The position numbers were made by a program, and so were the translations under genes. A stretch of 64,000 nucleotides of DNA from Parazoarcus communis (lineage in GTDB: Bacteria > Pseudomonadota > Gammaproteobacteria > Burkholderiales > Rhodocyclaceae): the NCBI RefSeq assembly GCF_003111665.1, contig NZ_CP022188.1:1-64000 (forward strand). The letters are read 5' to 3'. The notes below the pieces were generated by a model. It ran no database searches. It was given only the letters and a program-made list of their open reading frames with translations, and was not told the origin of the DNA. Each line of letters opens with the position of its first letter. The first letter of the stretch is position 1. Of the stretch, positions 34,600 to 44,392 are shown piece by piece.

Positions 34600-36687
34600 A
34601 TGGACCACCGCCAACTCCGCACGACCCCGCTTCGGCTGGCCGCCATCCTTTCACTCGGCCTCGCTGCCGGCGCTGCCGGGGCCGAAGAGCAGACCCTGAG
34701 CACGATCGTCATCACCGGCAGCCGGGTGGAGGTTTCACCATTCGACGTGCCCTATTCGGTCGAAGGTGTACCGTTGTCGGAGAACGCGGCCGAGGGGTTG
34801 CGGGTGAACGTTTCTGAAGTGCTTGCAGGCGTGCCCGGGGTGGTGGTGCAGAACCGGCAGAACTATGCGCAGGATCTGCAGATCTCGGTTCGCGGCTTTG
34901 GTGCCCGCGCCGCCTTCGGTGTGCGCGGGGTGAAGCTGATCGCGGACGGCATCCCGGCGTCCAACCCCGACGGCCAGGGCCAGGCGGCCACCTTCAACCT
35001 CGATACCGCGGAACGGATCGAAGTGCTGCGCGGCCCGTTTTCAAGCATCTACGGCAACCATGCAGGCGGTGTCATTCAACTGTTTTCGCGCGACGGCAAA
35101 GGCACGCCGCGCGTGAGTGGCGGCATCGCCGGCGGCGATCACGGCACGCTGAAGATCGACATCGGCGCCGAAGGCGAGAAGAACGGGATTGGCTACGTGC
35201 TCGACGCCTCGCACTTCGAGACCGATGGCGAGCGCCGCTACAGCGCGGCAACGCGCGACCAGGGCTTTGCCAAGCTGACGCTGAACCCGGACGAGGACAG
35301 CAAGCTGACCCTGATCGCCAGCGGCCTGCGCCAGCCCGACACCGAGGACCCGCTCGGCCTCACCTGGAACACCTGGAAGCGTGACGACACCGCGGTTGAG
35401 GACATCGCACTGCAGTATCAGACACGAAAGAGCATCGAACACATGCAGGGCGGCGCCGTGTACGAACGCCGCTTCGGCGAGGACAGACTGCAGTTGCAGG
35501 CCTACGCCGGGCAACGCAGCGTGATCCAGTATCAATCCATTCCGAAAGTGGCGCAGAGCGCCATCACCCAGGCCGGCGGCATCATCGATTTCGATCGCGA
35601 CTTCCATGGTTTCGGCGCGCGCTGGATCGCACAGCGCACGCTGGAGCACGGCAAGCTGACGGTCACCACCGGTTTCGACTACGACCGTTCGCAGGACGAC
35701 CGCCAGGGCTACCAGAACTTCATCGGCAACACGCTGGGGGTAAAGGGTGAGTTGCGCCGCGACGAGATCGACACCGTCACCAGTCTCGACCCCTACGTGC
35801 AGGCCAGCTGGCAGCAGGGCGACTGGGACTGGTCGCTGGGCGTGCGTCACAGCAACGTGAAGTTCGACGTGGACGACAACTTCATCGTCGGCGCCAATGG
35901 CGACGACAGCGGCACGGTGCGCTACCGCAAGACCACGCCGGCGTTCGGCGTGCTGTGGCGGGCGACACCGCTGCTCAACGTGTACGCCAGCATCGGCACC
36001 GGCTTCGAGACCCCGACCCTGACCGAGCTCTCGTATTCAGCCGCCGGTGGCTTCAACTTCGACCTCAAGCCCTCGCGCAGCCGCCAGATGGAGCTGGGCC
36101 TCAAGGCCTACGTGGGCGAAACCGGCCGCATCAACGCAGCCCTGTTCCAGATCCGTACGGAGGATGAAATCGTGGTCGCGGGTTCGAGCGGTGGCAGAAC
36201 CGACTACACCAATGCGGGGCAGACCCTGCGTCATGGGCTTGAACTGGCGGCTGAGAGCGGGCTGACCCGCACCCTGAGCGTGCGTGGTGCGCTGACCTTC
36301 ATGCGCGCGGTGTATGACGAAGCCTTCGGCACGGTGGAATCTGGCAATCGCATTCCCGGCGTGCCTGCGGTTTCGGCCTATGCCGAACTGGCGTGGAAAC
36401 CCTTTGCCGGCCTGAGCAGCGCCATTGAGGCAGTGCATCGGAGCAAGGTGCAGGTCAATGACGACAATGACGATCACCCCGCGCCCGCCTACACCCTGGT
36501 CAACCTGCGCCTTGGCACAGAGCAGCAGTCCGGCCCCTGGACCTTCAACCAGTTGCTGCGACTGGACAACGTCTTCGACCGCAAGTACGTCGGCTCGGTG
36601 ATCGTCGGCGACCGCAACGGCCGCTATTACGAACCGGGCCCCGGGCGCAGCGTGTATGGCGGGGTTCGCGCCACCTACCGCTTCTGA
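34600..36687 (+). CDS. TonB-dependent outer-membrane receptor
   Basis: The 695-residue protein has a signal peptide (ending GLAAGAAGAE), a TonB-box-like TLSTIVITGS at about 32-41 and a plug domain (about 50-165, with VRGFGARAAFGVRG and ERIEVLRGPFSSIYGNHAGGV). A 22-strand barrel ends in the aromatic C-terminus (YGGVRATYRF). It resembles siderophore/catecholate-type receptors. The start at MDHRQLR is preferred to an in-frame ATG 13 codons earlier. It is followed after 13 nt by a small exported protein, and a Fur-like dyad lies upstream. The ligand is not identifiable. Confidence 0.88.
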   Translation: MDHRQLRTTPLRLAAILSLGLAAGAAGAEEQTLSTIVITGSRVEVSPFDVPYSVEGVPLSENAAEGLRVNVSEVLAGVPGVVVQNRQNYAQDLQISVRGFGARAAFGVRGVKLIADGIPASNPDGQGQAATFNLDTAERIEVLRGPFSSIYGNHAGGVIQLFSRDGKGTPRVSGGIAGGDHGTLKIDIGAEGEKNGIGYVLDASHFETDGERRYSAATRDQGFAKLTLNPDEDSKLTLIASGLRQPDTEDPLGLTWNTWKRDDTAVEDIALQYQTRKSIEHMQGGAVYERRFGEDRLQLQAYAGQRSVIQYQSIPKVAQSAITQAGGIIDFDRDFHGFGARWIAQRTLEHGKLTVTTGFDYDRSQDDRQGYQNFIGNTLGVKGELRRDEIDTVTSLDPYVQASWQQGDWDWSLGVRHSNVKFDVDDNFIVGANGDDSGTVRYRKTTPAFGVLWRATPLLNVYASIGTGFETPTLTELSYSAAGGFNFDLKPSRSRQMELGLKAYVGETGRINAALFQIRTEDEIVVAGSSGGRTDYTNAGQTLRHGLELAAESGLTRTLSVRGALTFMRAVYDEAFGTVESGNRIPGVPAVSAYAELAWKPFAGLSSAIEAVHRSKVQVNDDNDDHPAPAYTLVNLRLGTEQQSGPWTFNQLLRLDNVFDRKYVGSVIVGDRNGRYYEPGPGRSVYGGVRATYRF

Positions 36688-36700
36688 ACCGTCGCCCCCC

Positions 36701-37204
36701 ATGAGCACGCCACAGCGCTACCGCAAGACCCTGCTTGCCATCAGCATGGCCTGTGCCCTGGTGGCAGCGCCCTGCACCCGGGCCGCCGACGCGGTCACCC
36801 TCGCCATCGAGAACGCCGCTGTCGACGATGTCAGCATTGCGCTCACCGACGCGATTGCGGAAGAAGGCATCACGGCACCGTCCGAAAGCCACTTCGGCGA
36901 CATGCTGGCGCGCACCGCACCCGAACTCGGCCACCGCGCCGACCTCTACGCCGAAGCCCGGATCTACACCTTCTGCAGCGCAGTCATTGCCGCGAAACTG
37001 GCGACCGAGTCGGCGCACAACATCGCCCACTGTCCGTTGTCGATCGCGGTCTACAGCCTTCCAGCCGACAGGCGCACCGTGTATCTCGGCTACCGCCGCA
37101 GTATCGATTCAGCGGGCGGCGGTGCCGCCGATGCACTGCTGGCCCGGATTGCAACACGCACCGCAGCACAATTTCAGCATGCGGCCTCCCCCGCAGGGCG
37201 CTGA
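36701..37204 (+). CDS. small exported protein, DUF302-like
   Basis: The 167-residue protein has a signal peptide (ISMACALVAAPCTRA, about 10-28) and a mature part ending in FSIAVYSLP-like LSIAVYSLPADRRTVYLGYRR, resembling the DUF302 fold. It lies 13 nt after the TonB receptor and is probably co-transcribed. The two cysteines (YTFCSAV, IAHCPLS) may pair in the periplasm. Similarity to DUF302 is moderate and the function unknown. Confidence 0.6.
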   Translation: MSTPQRYRKTLLAISMACALVAAPCTRAADAVTLAIENAAVDDVSIALTDAIAEEGITAPSESHFGDMLARTAPELGHRADLYAEARIYTFCSAVIAAKLATESAHNIAHCPLSIAVYSLPADRRTVYLGYRRSIDSAGGGAADALLARIATRTAAQFQHAASPAGR

Positions 37205-37492
37205 TCGCGCCGCCCGGCGTCGTCTTTCGCGCAGCGGACGCGCACCTACCCCCTAAGCCATACCCCCCGCTCAGGCGATCTGCGCCAGACAGCGCCCGGC
37301 CAAGGCCTTTGAATGAGCCTGAATATGCCGAAACTGGTGCGCGAAACGACCCATTTGTGCGATAGTACCCGCCCGCTATCCGGTGGCCCATGGCCCGATC
37401 GGCGAAACCGCCCGAGAAAGAGAAGCACGCGGCAGTCTCTGCGCCCGACCGGTCCTCTGACAGCGGACATCACGCCAACAACGGAGATGAAG

Positions 37493-38449
37493 ATGAAGCT
37501 TCGAAGCATTGCAACCCTCGGCGCAAGCCTGGCACTCGCGTTCGCAACCACGGTCGCGTCCGCAGAAACCCGCGTCACCTTCAAGGCGGCCAAGGCCGGC
37601 ACCTCGTACTATCAGATGGCCGTGCAGATCGGCGAGACCGTCAAGAAGACCAGCGCGGGCGACATCATCGTCACCGTCGAGGAAAGCCAGGGTTCGGTGC
37701 AGAACGTGATGGAGTCCGCCGCACGAGGCAAGCACTACATGTTCACCTCGCCGCCCTCGCTCATCGACAAGGCGGTCGCCGGCGAAAAGCCCTTTGACCC
37801 GGAAGAGGCCACGTTCAAGAAGATCCGCGCGCTGTTCCCGATCCCCTCGCTGACCATGCACTACGTGGTACGCGACGATGCCGGCGTCAAGACCTTTGCC
37901 GATCTCGCCGGCAAGCGCTTCGTCACCGGCAAGGGCTCGTTCGGCGCTGCCGAGGCCACCCGCAACTTCAAGCAGTTTGGCCTCGAAGGCAAGCTCGACG
38001 TCATCGACATCGAACTCTCCGGCGCCGGTGCAGCGATGAAGAACCGCCAGGTCGACGGTTTTGCCACTGCCGGCTCCTGGCCGGCCCCCAACGTGGTCGA
38101 AGTGGCGGCGAGCTCGCCGGTGCACCTGCTGTCGATGAGCGACGAACAGATCAAGACCACCGGGCACAGCCGCATGGTGATCCCGAAGGGCACCTACCCG
38201 GGCATGACCGAGGACGTGGTCACCACCTCCTTGCCGGTGATCTCCTACGCCCTGACGGACATGGACGACGCCACGGCGTATCAGCTGACGCGCAGCTACT
38301 GGCAGGGGCTCGCCGACATGGCGAAGACCAACCCGTGGTGGAAGGGCGTCGTGCCGGATCTGCTCGACAACATCACCGTGAAGCTTCATCCGGGTGCGCT
38401 CAAGTACTACACCGAAGCCGGCATTGCCGTGCCGGATCGGCTGAAGTAA
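37493..38449 (+). CDS. TAXI-family TRAP substrate-binding protein
   Basis: The 318-residue protein has a signal peptide (MKLRSIATLGASLALAFATT, mature at AETRVTFKAA) and the TAXI-type binding fold: KAGTSYYQMAVQIGETVKK, GKRFVTGKGSFGAAEATRNF and a conserved ATAGSWPAP loop. It delivers ligand to the fused TRAP permease downstream. ATG 37493 is chosen because GGAG lies 7 nt before it; 37487 is an alternative. The 288-nt gap upstream contains a GATAG-N10-CTATC dyad (37361-37380). Confidence 0.87.
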   Translation: MKLRSIATLGASLALAFATTVASAETRVTFKAAKAGTSYYQMAVQIGETVKKTSAGDIIVTVEESQGSVQNVMESAARGKHYMFTSPPSLIDKAVAGEKPFDPEEATFKKIRALFPIPSLTMHYVVRDDAGVKTFADLAGKRFVTGKGSFGAAEATRNFKQFGLEGKLDVIDIELSGAGAAMKNRQVDGFATAGSWPAPNVVEVAASSPVHLLSMSDEQIKTTGHSRMVIPKGTYPGMTEDVVTTSLPVISYALTDMDDATAYQLTRSYWQGLADMAKTNPWWKGVVPDLLDNITVKLHPGALKYYTEAGIAVPDRLK

Positions 38450-38463
38450 CACTGCCCGAGTGT

Positions 38464-38524
38464 GCAGCGTCTGCGGACGCTGCCCTGCTTTGTTCCATTC
38501 AACGCCCGCACTTCATGCGGGCGT
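38464..38524 (+). repeat. tandem perfect hairpins between TAXI binding protein and permease
   Basis: GCAGCGTC-TGCG-GACGCTGC (38464-38483) and ACGCCCGCA-CTTCA-TGCGGGCGT (38502-38524) are two perfect stems in the 90-nt gap. Neither has a T-run. They probably protect the binding-protein mRNA or reduce permease expression. Confidence 0.7.
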
Positions 38525-38539
38525 CACTTCTTCCAGACC

Positions 38540-40357
38540 ATGACTGACACCTCACCGGCTGCAGCCGCCGCAGCGCCCCGGCACCCATTCCTGTCCCTGC
38601 ATTCCGTAATGGTGCTGCTCGCCTTTGCCTCGGTGGCCTATCACCTGTGGCTGGTCACGGCCGGCCTGATCCCCCACCTGGTGAGCCGGCCGCTACACAT
38701 CATTGCGGTGCTGCCCTTCGTCTTCATCTTTACCGCGCAGCCTGCCACTGGCTGGCGCCGGGTCGTCGATGTAGCCCTGTGCGCCTTCGGTCTCGCCGCC
38801 TGCATCTATGTGCTGGTTCAGTACGAAGTGCTGGACGAACAGTACGGACGCCTGCGCGGCACGATGCAGTTCGTGGTGGCCTGGGGACTGATCCTGCTGG
38901 CACTCGAGATGGCGCGACGGCAGGTGAAATGGGCCATGCCCTCAACCGCGGCGCTGGCCCTGCTCTACGGCCTTTTCGGGCAGTACCTTCCGGGCGAACT
39001 CGGCCATGCGGGCATTCCGCTGGCCAGCTTCCTGGGTACGCTGACGATTACCGAAGGCGGCTTGTGGGGCAGCCTGACCGGCACCTCGGCCGAAGTCGTC
39101 GCGGTGTTCGTCATCCTGGGGGCGGTGATCGGCGCAGGCGAAGGCGGCCAGGGCTTCATGGCCGCGTCAATCGCGCTCGCAGGCCGCCTGCGCGCGGGCG
39201 CAGCCAAGGTTTCGGTGCTCTCGTCCGCACTGTTCGGTTCGATCTCCGGTTCGGCATCGGCCAACGTGGCGTCCACCGGTGCGATCACGCTGCCGACGAT
39301 GAAGCGCCTCGGTTACCCGCCCGCGCTCGCTGCCGCCGTGGAAGCGGTGGCCTCGTCCGGCGGCCAGATCATGCCGCCGGTAATGGGCGCTGGCGCCTTC
39401 ATCATGGTCGAGTTACTGCGCACCACCTACAACGAAATCCTGATGGCGGCCCTGCTGCCGGCGGTGCTGTTCTTCTGGGGCGTGTGGGCAGGCTGTGACC
39501 TGTATGGTCGTCGCTATGGCCTCGAGCCAATGCGTGCCGAAGACATTCCGCCCTTTGCCCGCGTGGCGAAGCTGGTCCTGTTCTTCCTCGTTCCTTTCGG
39601 GCTGCTGCTGGGCATCCTTTTTCTGTCCGGCAATACGCCGCAGTACGCGGGGGCCGCCGCCACGGGTGCCAGCGCCGCACTGCTCCTGTTCAACGACAAA
39701 CTGCGTCCATCACTGACACGCTGGGCCAGCCGACTGGTGGAGGCCGCGGTCAATGCCGCGCGCCAGATCGCCACCATCGCCGCCATCATCCTGTGTGCAG
39801 GCCTGATCATCGGCGTGCTCAACATGACCGGCCTCGGGGTCAAGATCACGTCGCTGATCCTGGGCCTGTCGGGCGGCAACCTGTGGGGGGCCTTGCTGCT
39901 GACCGGCCTGGCCTGCCTGATTCTGGGCATGGAAGTCCCGACTACCGCCGCCTATGTCATCTGCGTGGCCGTTGCAGGCCCGGCGCTGATGGAGATCGGG
40001 CTGCCGCCGCTTCAGGCCCACCTGTTCATCTTCTGGTTTGCGCTGCTGTCGACGATTACCCCGCCAGTGTGCGGCGCGGTCTTCATCGCGGCGGGCATGG
40101 CAGGCGCCCCGTGGCTGAAGGTTGCGTGGCATGCCATGACGCTCGGCGTCGGCCTTTACATCGTGCCGCTTGCCTTCGTCGCCAACCCCTCGCTGACCGC
40201 CCTCGGCTCGACCCCATGGCTGGCGCTCGCAGCATGCGTGAAGATCGGCATCGGTGTGTGGATGGTGAGCCGTGGCCTGATCCACCGCGAAGCCATGACC
40301 GTGCGTGCGCTGTGGGTGGCCGCGGGCATGGTGGTGATCTTCGCCTTCGGCATCTGA
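38540..40357 (+). CDS. TRAP transporter fused permease (4TM/12TM, TAXI type)
   Basis: The 605-residue inner-membrane protein joins a DctQ-like four-helix N-terminal part (about 20-130) to a DctM-like part. Motifs include the SLTGTSAEVVAVFVILGAVI segment, GSISGSASANVASTGAITLP and IMPPVMGAGAFIMVELL, typical of TAXI-TRAP permeases. The start at MTDTSPA is preferred over an in-frame ATG 26 codons earlier. It uses the TAXI protein encoded just upstream. Substrates of the class include glutamate, oxoglutarate and other organic acids. Confidence 0.88.
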   Translation: MTDTSPAAAAAAPRHPFLSLHSVMVLLAFASVAYHLWLVTAGLIPHLVSRPLHIIAVLPFVFIFTAQPATGWRRVVDVALCAFGLAACIYVLVQYEVLDEQYGRLRGTMQFVVAWGLILLALEMARRQVKWAMPSTAALALLYGLFGQYLPGELGHAGIPLASFLGTLTITEGGLWGSLTGTSAEVVAVFVILGAVIGAGEGGQGFMAASIALAGRLRAGAAKVSVLSSALFGSISGSASANVASTGAITLPTMKRLGYPPALAAAVEAVASSGGQIMPPVMGAGAFIMVELLRTTYNEILMAALLPAVLFFWGVWAGCDLYGRRYGLEPMRAEDIPPFARVAKLVLFFLVPFGLLLGILFLSGNTPQYAGAAATGASAALLLFNDKLRPSLTRWASRLVEAAVNAARQIATIAAIILCAGLIIGVLNMTGLGVKITSLILGLSGGNLWGALLLTGLACLILGMEVPTTAAYVICVAVAGPALMEIGLPPLQAHLFIFWFALLSTITPPVCGAVFIAAGMAGAPWLKVAWHAMTLGVGLYIVPLAFVANPSLTALGSTPWLALAACVKIGIGVWMVSRGLIHREAMTVRALWVAAGMVVIFAFGI

Positions 40358-40491
40358 AACAGCGCCGGCGAGCGTTTGATGTCGCCGGGCGCAGCCCGGC
40401 GGCTGTCCTGGCCGCTCCCGGGTGTTCCGGCACCATTTCGGCACCATGATGTCCCACCCTGAAGCAGGTCAATGCCTGCAGGGAGGACGCC

Positions 40492-41622
40492 ATGAAGCAG
40501 ATCCTGATCGTCGGGGCTGGCAAGATCGGTGCAGTGATTGCAGACTTGCTGAGTGCCTGCGGAGACTATGAGGTCACCGTGGCAGATCGCGATAGCGACG
40601 CACTCGGCCGCCTTTCCGCAGCCCTCCCGGCGCTGACGGTGGAAACGCTCGACGCCCATGACGACGCTGCACTGTCCCCGATCCTTGCCAACAAGTACGC
40701 GCTGATCAACGCCAGCCCCTTCGGCATGAGCGCACGCCTGGCGCAGGCGGCGGTCGGTGCCGGCGTGCACTACTTCGACCTCACCGAAGACGTCGCCAGC
40801 GCACACAGCATTCGCGACCTGGCTCAGGATGCCAGCACGGTGCTGATGCCGCAGTGTGGTCTCGCCCCCGGTTTCATCTCGATCGCGGCCCATGATCTGT
40901 GCACCCGCTTCGACACCCTGCACAACGTGCACATGCGGGTCGGCGCCCTGCCCCGCTTTCCGTCGAACGCGCTCAAGTACAACCTCACCTGGAGCACTGA
41001 CGGGCTGATCAACGAGTATCTCAACCCGTGCGAAGCCATCGTCAACGGCGAGCGCCGCGAGATGCCCGCGCTCGAGGAACTGGAGCACTTCTCGCTCGAC
41101 GGCGACAGCTACGAAGCCTTCAACACCTCGGGCGGACTCGGCACGCTGTGCGACACCCTCAAGGGCCGGGTGAGAAACCTCAACTACCGCACGGTGCGCT
41201 ACCACGGACACCGCGACGTGATGAAGCTGCTGCTCCACGACCTGCGCCTGGGCGAGCGCCGGGACCTGCTCAAGGACATTCTCGAAGCGGCGATTCCGGT
41301 GACGATGCAGGACGTGGTGCTGGTGTTCGTCAACGTCAGCGGCATGCGCGAAGGCCGCCTGATGCAGGAGACCTTCGCCCGCAAGATCTACAGCTGCAGC
41401 ATCAACGGCACCCTGCGCAGCGCGATCCAGATCACCACTGCCAGCGCCCTGTGCGCCGCCCTGGACCTGCTCGTCGAAGGCCGCTTGCCCGAACGCGGAT
41501 TCGTGCGCCAGGAGGACATCCGCTTCGACGATTTCATGTGCAATCGATTCGGACGCAATTTCATGATCGATGGCGTCGAACCCGACTCGGCTTCGACCGG
41601 CGGCGAGTGCAGGACGATGTAG
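40492..41622 (+). CDS. saccharopine dehydrogenase-family oxidoreductase (probable lysine 6-dehydrogenase type)
   Basis: The 376-residue protein starts with a Rossmann motif ILIVGAGKIGAVIADLL and has the saccharopine dehydrogenase family middle region (MPQCGLAPGFISIAAHDL). It lies 31 nt upstream of an ALDH7-like aldehyde dehydrogenase, which oxidises aminoadipate semialdehyde, so lysine oxidation to that semialdehyde is the natural inference. It follows the TAXI-TRAP genes after 134 nt, so transport of an amino acid or oxo acid is possible. Family secure, reaction inferred. Confidence 0.8.
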   Translation: MKQILIVGAGKIGAVIADLLSACGDYEVTVADRDSDALGRLSAALPALTVETLDAHDDAALSPILANKYALINASPFGMSARLAQAAVGAGVHYFDLTEDVASAHSIRDLAQDASTVLMPQCGLAPGFISIAAHDLCTRFDTLHNVHMRVGALPRFPSNALKYNLTWSTDGLINEYLNPCEAIVNGERREMPALEELEHFSLDGDSYEAFNTSGGLGTLCDTLKGRVRNLNYRTVRYHGHRDVMKLLLHDLRLGERRDLLKDILEAAIPVTMQDVVLVFVNVSGMREGRLMQETFARKIYSCSINGTLRSAIQITTASALCAALDLLVEGRLPERGFVRQEDIRFDDFMCNRFGRNFMIDGVEPDSASTGGECRTM

Positions 41623-41653
41623 CCCGGCCGCGCCCATGCTCAAGGAGAACAGG

Positions 41654-43156
41654 ATGAATACGCACGATATCTTTCGTCATCTCGGCATCGACACCTCGGT
41701 GCTCCGCGCCGGCGACGTGTGGGTGGTCTCTCCCATCGACGGAACACGACTGGCCCAGCTCGCCCCCGACACGGCGGACATCGTCGACACCAAGATCGCC
41801 CTCGCCAGCCGCGCCTTCGATAGCTGGCGCCGTGTGCCCGCGCCGCGCAGGGGAGAGCTGATCCGCCGCTTCGGCCTGCTGCTGCGTGAGCACAAACCCG
41901 TGCTCGGGGCGCTGATCACGCTTGAGTGCGGCAAGATCATCGCCGAAGGTGAAGGCGAGGTGCAGGAGATGATCGACATCTGCGATTTCGCGGTCGGCCT
42001 GTCGCGTCAGCTCTACGGCCGCACCATCGCCTCCGAGCGCCCGCTGCACGCCCTGCGCGAAACCTGGCACCCGCTCGGGCCGGTGGGCATCATCAGCGCC
42101 TTCAACTTCCCGATGGCAGTGTGGTCGTGGAATGCCGCACTCGCGCTGGTGTGCGGTGACAGCATCATCTGGAAACCTTCGATCAAGACGCCCCTGTGCG
42201 CGCTGGCCTGCCAGCACCTGCTCGAGCGGGCCGCGAGCGACATGGACGACGTGCCGCCGGGGCTCTCATGCGTGCTGATCGGCAACAACGACACCGGCAG
42301 CCTGCTGGTGGACGATCCTCGCGTGCCCCTGATCAGCGCCACGGGCAGCTGCAACATGGGGCGACAGGTCGGGCCGCGGGTGGCGCAGCGCTTCGGGCGC
42401 ACCATTCTCGAGCTCGGCGGCAACAACGCCATCATCGTTGCGCCAAGCGCCGATCTCGAACTCGCACTGCAGGCGATCACCTTTGGCGCGGTCGGCACCG
42501 CCGGACAGCGCTGCACCAGCACGCGCAGGGTCTTCCTTCACCAGCAGGTGCGCGACGAAGTGCTTGCGCGACTGAAGAAGGCCTGGACCGGCCTCGTGAT
42601 TGGCGACCCGCGCGAGCCCGACACCCTGATCGGCCCGCTGATCGACCGTCAGGCCTTCGAGAGCATGACCTTTGCCCTGCAAGCGGCGCGCGCGCAGGGC
42701 GCAGCGATCACCGGTGGCGAACGCGTACTGAGCGATCGCTACCCCCAGGCCTGGTACGCAAGGCCGGCCATCGTGGAAGGCACGGACAGCCTGCGCAACA
42801 GCCTGGAGGAGACCTTCGCGCCCATTCTGTACTGCTTCGAATACACCGATCTCGACGAAGCGATCGAACGCCACAATGCCGTACCTCAGGGCCTGTCGTC
42901 GGCGATTTTCACCCGCGACCTGCTCGAGGCCGAGCAGTTCCTGTCGGCAGTGGGCAGCGACTGCGGCATTGCCAATGTGAACGTGGGCACCAGCGGCGCC
43001 GAAATCGGGGGCGCCTTCGGCGGCGAGAAAGAGACCGGTGGCGGGCGCGAGTCGGGCTCCGACGCCTGGCGCGGCTACATGCGGCGCTCGACCGCCACCA
43101 TCAACTTCTCGACGCAGTTGCCGCTGGCCCAGGGCGTGAACTTCGGGACTTCCTGA
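41654..43156 (+). CDS. aldehyde dehydrogenase, ALDH7/AmaB-like (aminoadipate semialdehyde type)
   Basis: The 500-residue enzyme has ALDH features: SAFNFPMAVWSWN, the catalytic Glu in ILELGGNNAII, and the nucleophilic Cys in GTAGQRCTSTRR. GGAFGGEKETGGGRESGSDAW is the ALDH7-type C-terminal signature. ALDH7 enzymes convert aminoadipate semialdehyde (piperideine-6-carboxylate) to 2-aminoadipate in lysine breakdown. The start at MNTHDIF follows AAGGAGA. With the preceding dehydrogenase it forms a two-step pathway. Confidence 0.87.
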   Translation: MNTHDIFRHLGIDTSVLRAGDVWVVSPIDGTRLAQLAPDTADIVDTKIALASRAFDSWRRVPAPRRGELIRRFGLLLREHKPVLGALITLECGKIIAEGEGEVQEMIDICDFAVGLSRQLYGRTIASERPLHALRETWHPLGPVGIISAFNFPMAVWSWNAALALVCGDSIIWKPSIKTPLCALACQHLLERAASDMDDVPPGLSCVLIGNNDTGSLLVDDPRVPLISATGSCNMGRQVGPRVAQRFGRTILELGGNNAIIVAPSADLELALQAITFGAVGTAGQRCTSTRRVFLHQQVRDEVLARLKKAWTGLVIGDPREPDTLIGPLIDRQAFESMTFALQAARAQGAAITGGERVLSDRYPQAWYARPAIVEGTDSLRNSLEETFAPILYCFEYTDLDEAIERHNAVPQGLSSAIFTRDLLEAEQFLSAVGSDCGIANVNVGTSGAEIGGAFGGEKETGGGRESGSDAWRGYMRRSTATINFSTQLPLAQGVNFGTS

Positions 43157-43321
43157 GGGCCGTGTCTGCGCCGTGAGCACGGAGCATGGGGACGCGCGGA
43201 CGTCACAACCGGATACCACCCCGGGCGCAGGCAATTCGCCCAGACTTTGCCTGCCGATGCACGGCCACCTGCAGTGGCCTGCATCGCTGACACAATCGGC
43301 AAATAATTCGAGGAGACGACA

Positions 43322-43900
43322 ATGGGCAAGAAAATCCTGATGATCTGCGGCGATTTCTGCGAAGACTATGAAACCATGGTGCCCTTCCAGACCCTGCTCG
43401 CAGTCGGCCATACGGTGCATGCCGTGTGTCCGGGCAAGAAGGCGGGCGAAACCATCGCCACCGCAATTCACGACTTCGAGGGCGACCAGACCTACACCGA
43501 AAAGCGTGGCCACAACTTCAGCCTCAACGCGAGCTTCGACGAGATCGACCCCGCAAGCTACGACGCACTGGTGATTCCCGGCGGTCGCGGCCCCGAGTAC
43601 CTGCGCCTCAACGACAAGGTCGTCGCTGCCGTGCGCCACTTCTTCACCGCCAACAAGCCGGTCGCCGCCGTGTGTCACGGCGCTCAGCTGCTGGCCGGCG
43701 CGCGCGTGCTCGAGGGTCGCACCTGCTCGGCCTACCCGGCCTGCCGGCATGATGTCGAGCTTGGCGGCGGCACCTATGCCGACATCCCCATCGACCAGGC
43801 CGTCACCGACGGCAACCTGGTCACCGCTCCGGCGTGGCCTGCACATCCGGCATGGCTCGCCCAGTTCCTGACCCTGCTCGGCACCCGCATCACCCATTAA
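43322..43900 (+). CDS. DJ-1/PfpI-family protein
   Basis: The 192-residue protein has the nucleophile-elbow cysteine in [12 protein letters not shown] near residue 115 and an acid in the first strand region ([11 protein letters not shown]), as in the DJ-1/PfpI superfamily (glyoxalase III, protease or chaperone activities reported). It lies 165 nt beyond the ALDH gene with its own GAGGAGA site. The exact activity is not predictable. Confidence 0.85.
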   Translation: MGKKILMICGDFCEDYETMVPFQTLLAVGHTVHAVCPGKKAGETIATAIHDFEGDQTYTEKRGHNFSLNASFDEIDPASYDALVIPGGRGPEYLRLNDKVVAAVRHFFTANKPVAAVCHGAQLLAGARVLEGRTCSAYPACRHDVELGGGTYADIPIDQAVTDGNLVTAPAWPAHPAWLAQFLTLLGTRITH

Positions 43901-43984
43901 GCGATGTCCGGCGCGGCCCGGTGTCGCAACACACCGGGCCTGCGCCTACAATGCCATGGAGAATACTGCCCGGCGGACCAGCAC

Positions 43985-44368
43985 ATGTGCCAGATCTTCA
44001 CCCACGCAGAACCCGACCTCTACGCCTGCCGCGCCCGCTCGATCAGGCTGCGCGGCGTCGCCACGAGCATCCGTCTGGAGAACATCTTCTGGCAGGTGCT
44101 GGAGGAAATCGGCCAGCGCGACGGGCTCACCGTGCCGCAACTGGTCACCCGCCTGCACGACGAACTGACGGCCGCAGGCAAGCTGCAGGATCGAAGCAAC
44201 TTCACCTCCTTCCTGCGCGTGAGCTGCACCCGTTACCTCGAACTCGAAGTCACCGGCCTGATTCCGGCCGACCGCGCAGTACCCATCGGCTCGCTCGACG
44301 CCGACGCGGTGCTGGCCGGCGAACAGCGAGCGCCACTGCCACTCGCGCGCGTGCGCAGCGTGGCCTGA
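43985..44368 (+). CDS. ribbon-helix-helix domain protein
   Basis: The 127-residue protein contains an N-terminal RHH_4-type domain (RSIRLRGVATSIRLENIFWQ, then LVTRLHDELT and FTSFLRVSCTRYLE), a small DNA-binding or regulatory fold often found alone in proteobacteria. The start at MCQIFTH matches the family; an in-frame ATG at 43904 is less likely. It is convergent with ETF-QO. Confidence 0.75.
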   Translation: MCQIFTHAEPDLYACRARSIRLRGVATSIRLENIFWQVLEEIGQRDGLTVPQLVTRLHDELTAAGKLQDRSNFTSFLRVSCTRYLELEVTGLIPADRAVPIGSLDADAVLAGEQRAPLPLARVRSVA

Positions 44369-44392
44369 CGCCAGGCGGCCCCGTGGGCCCGG

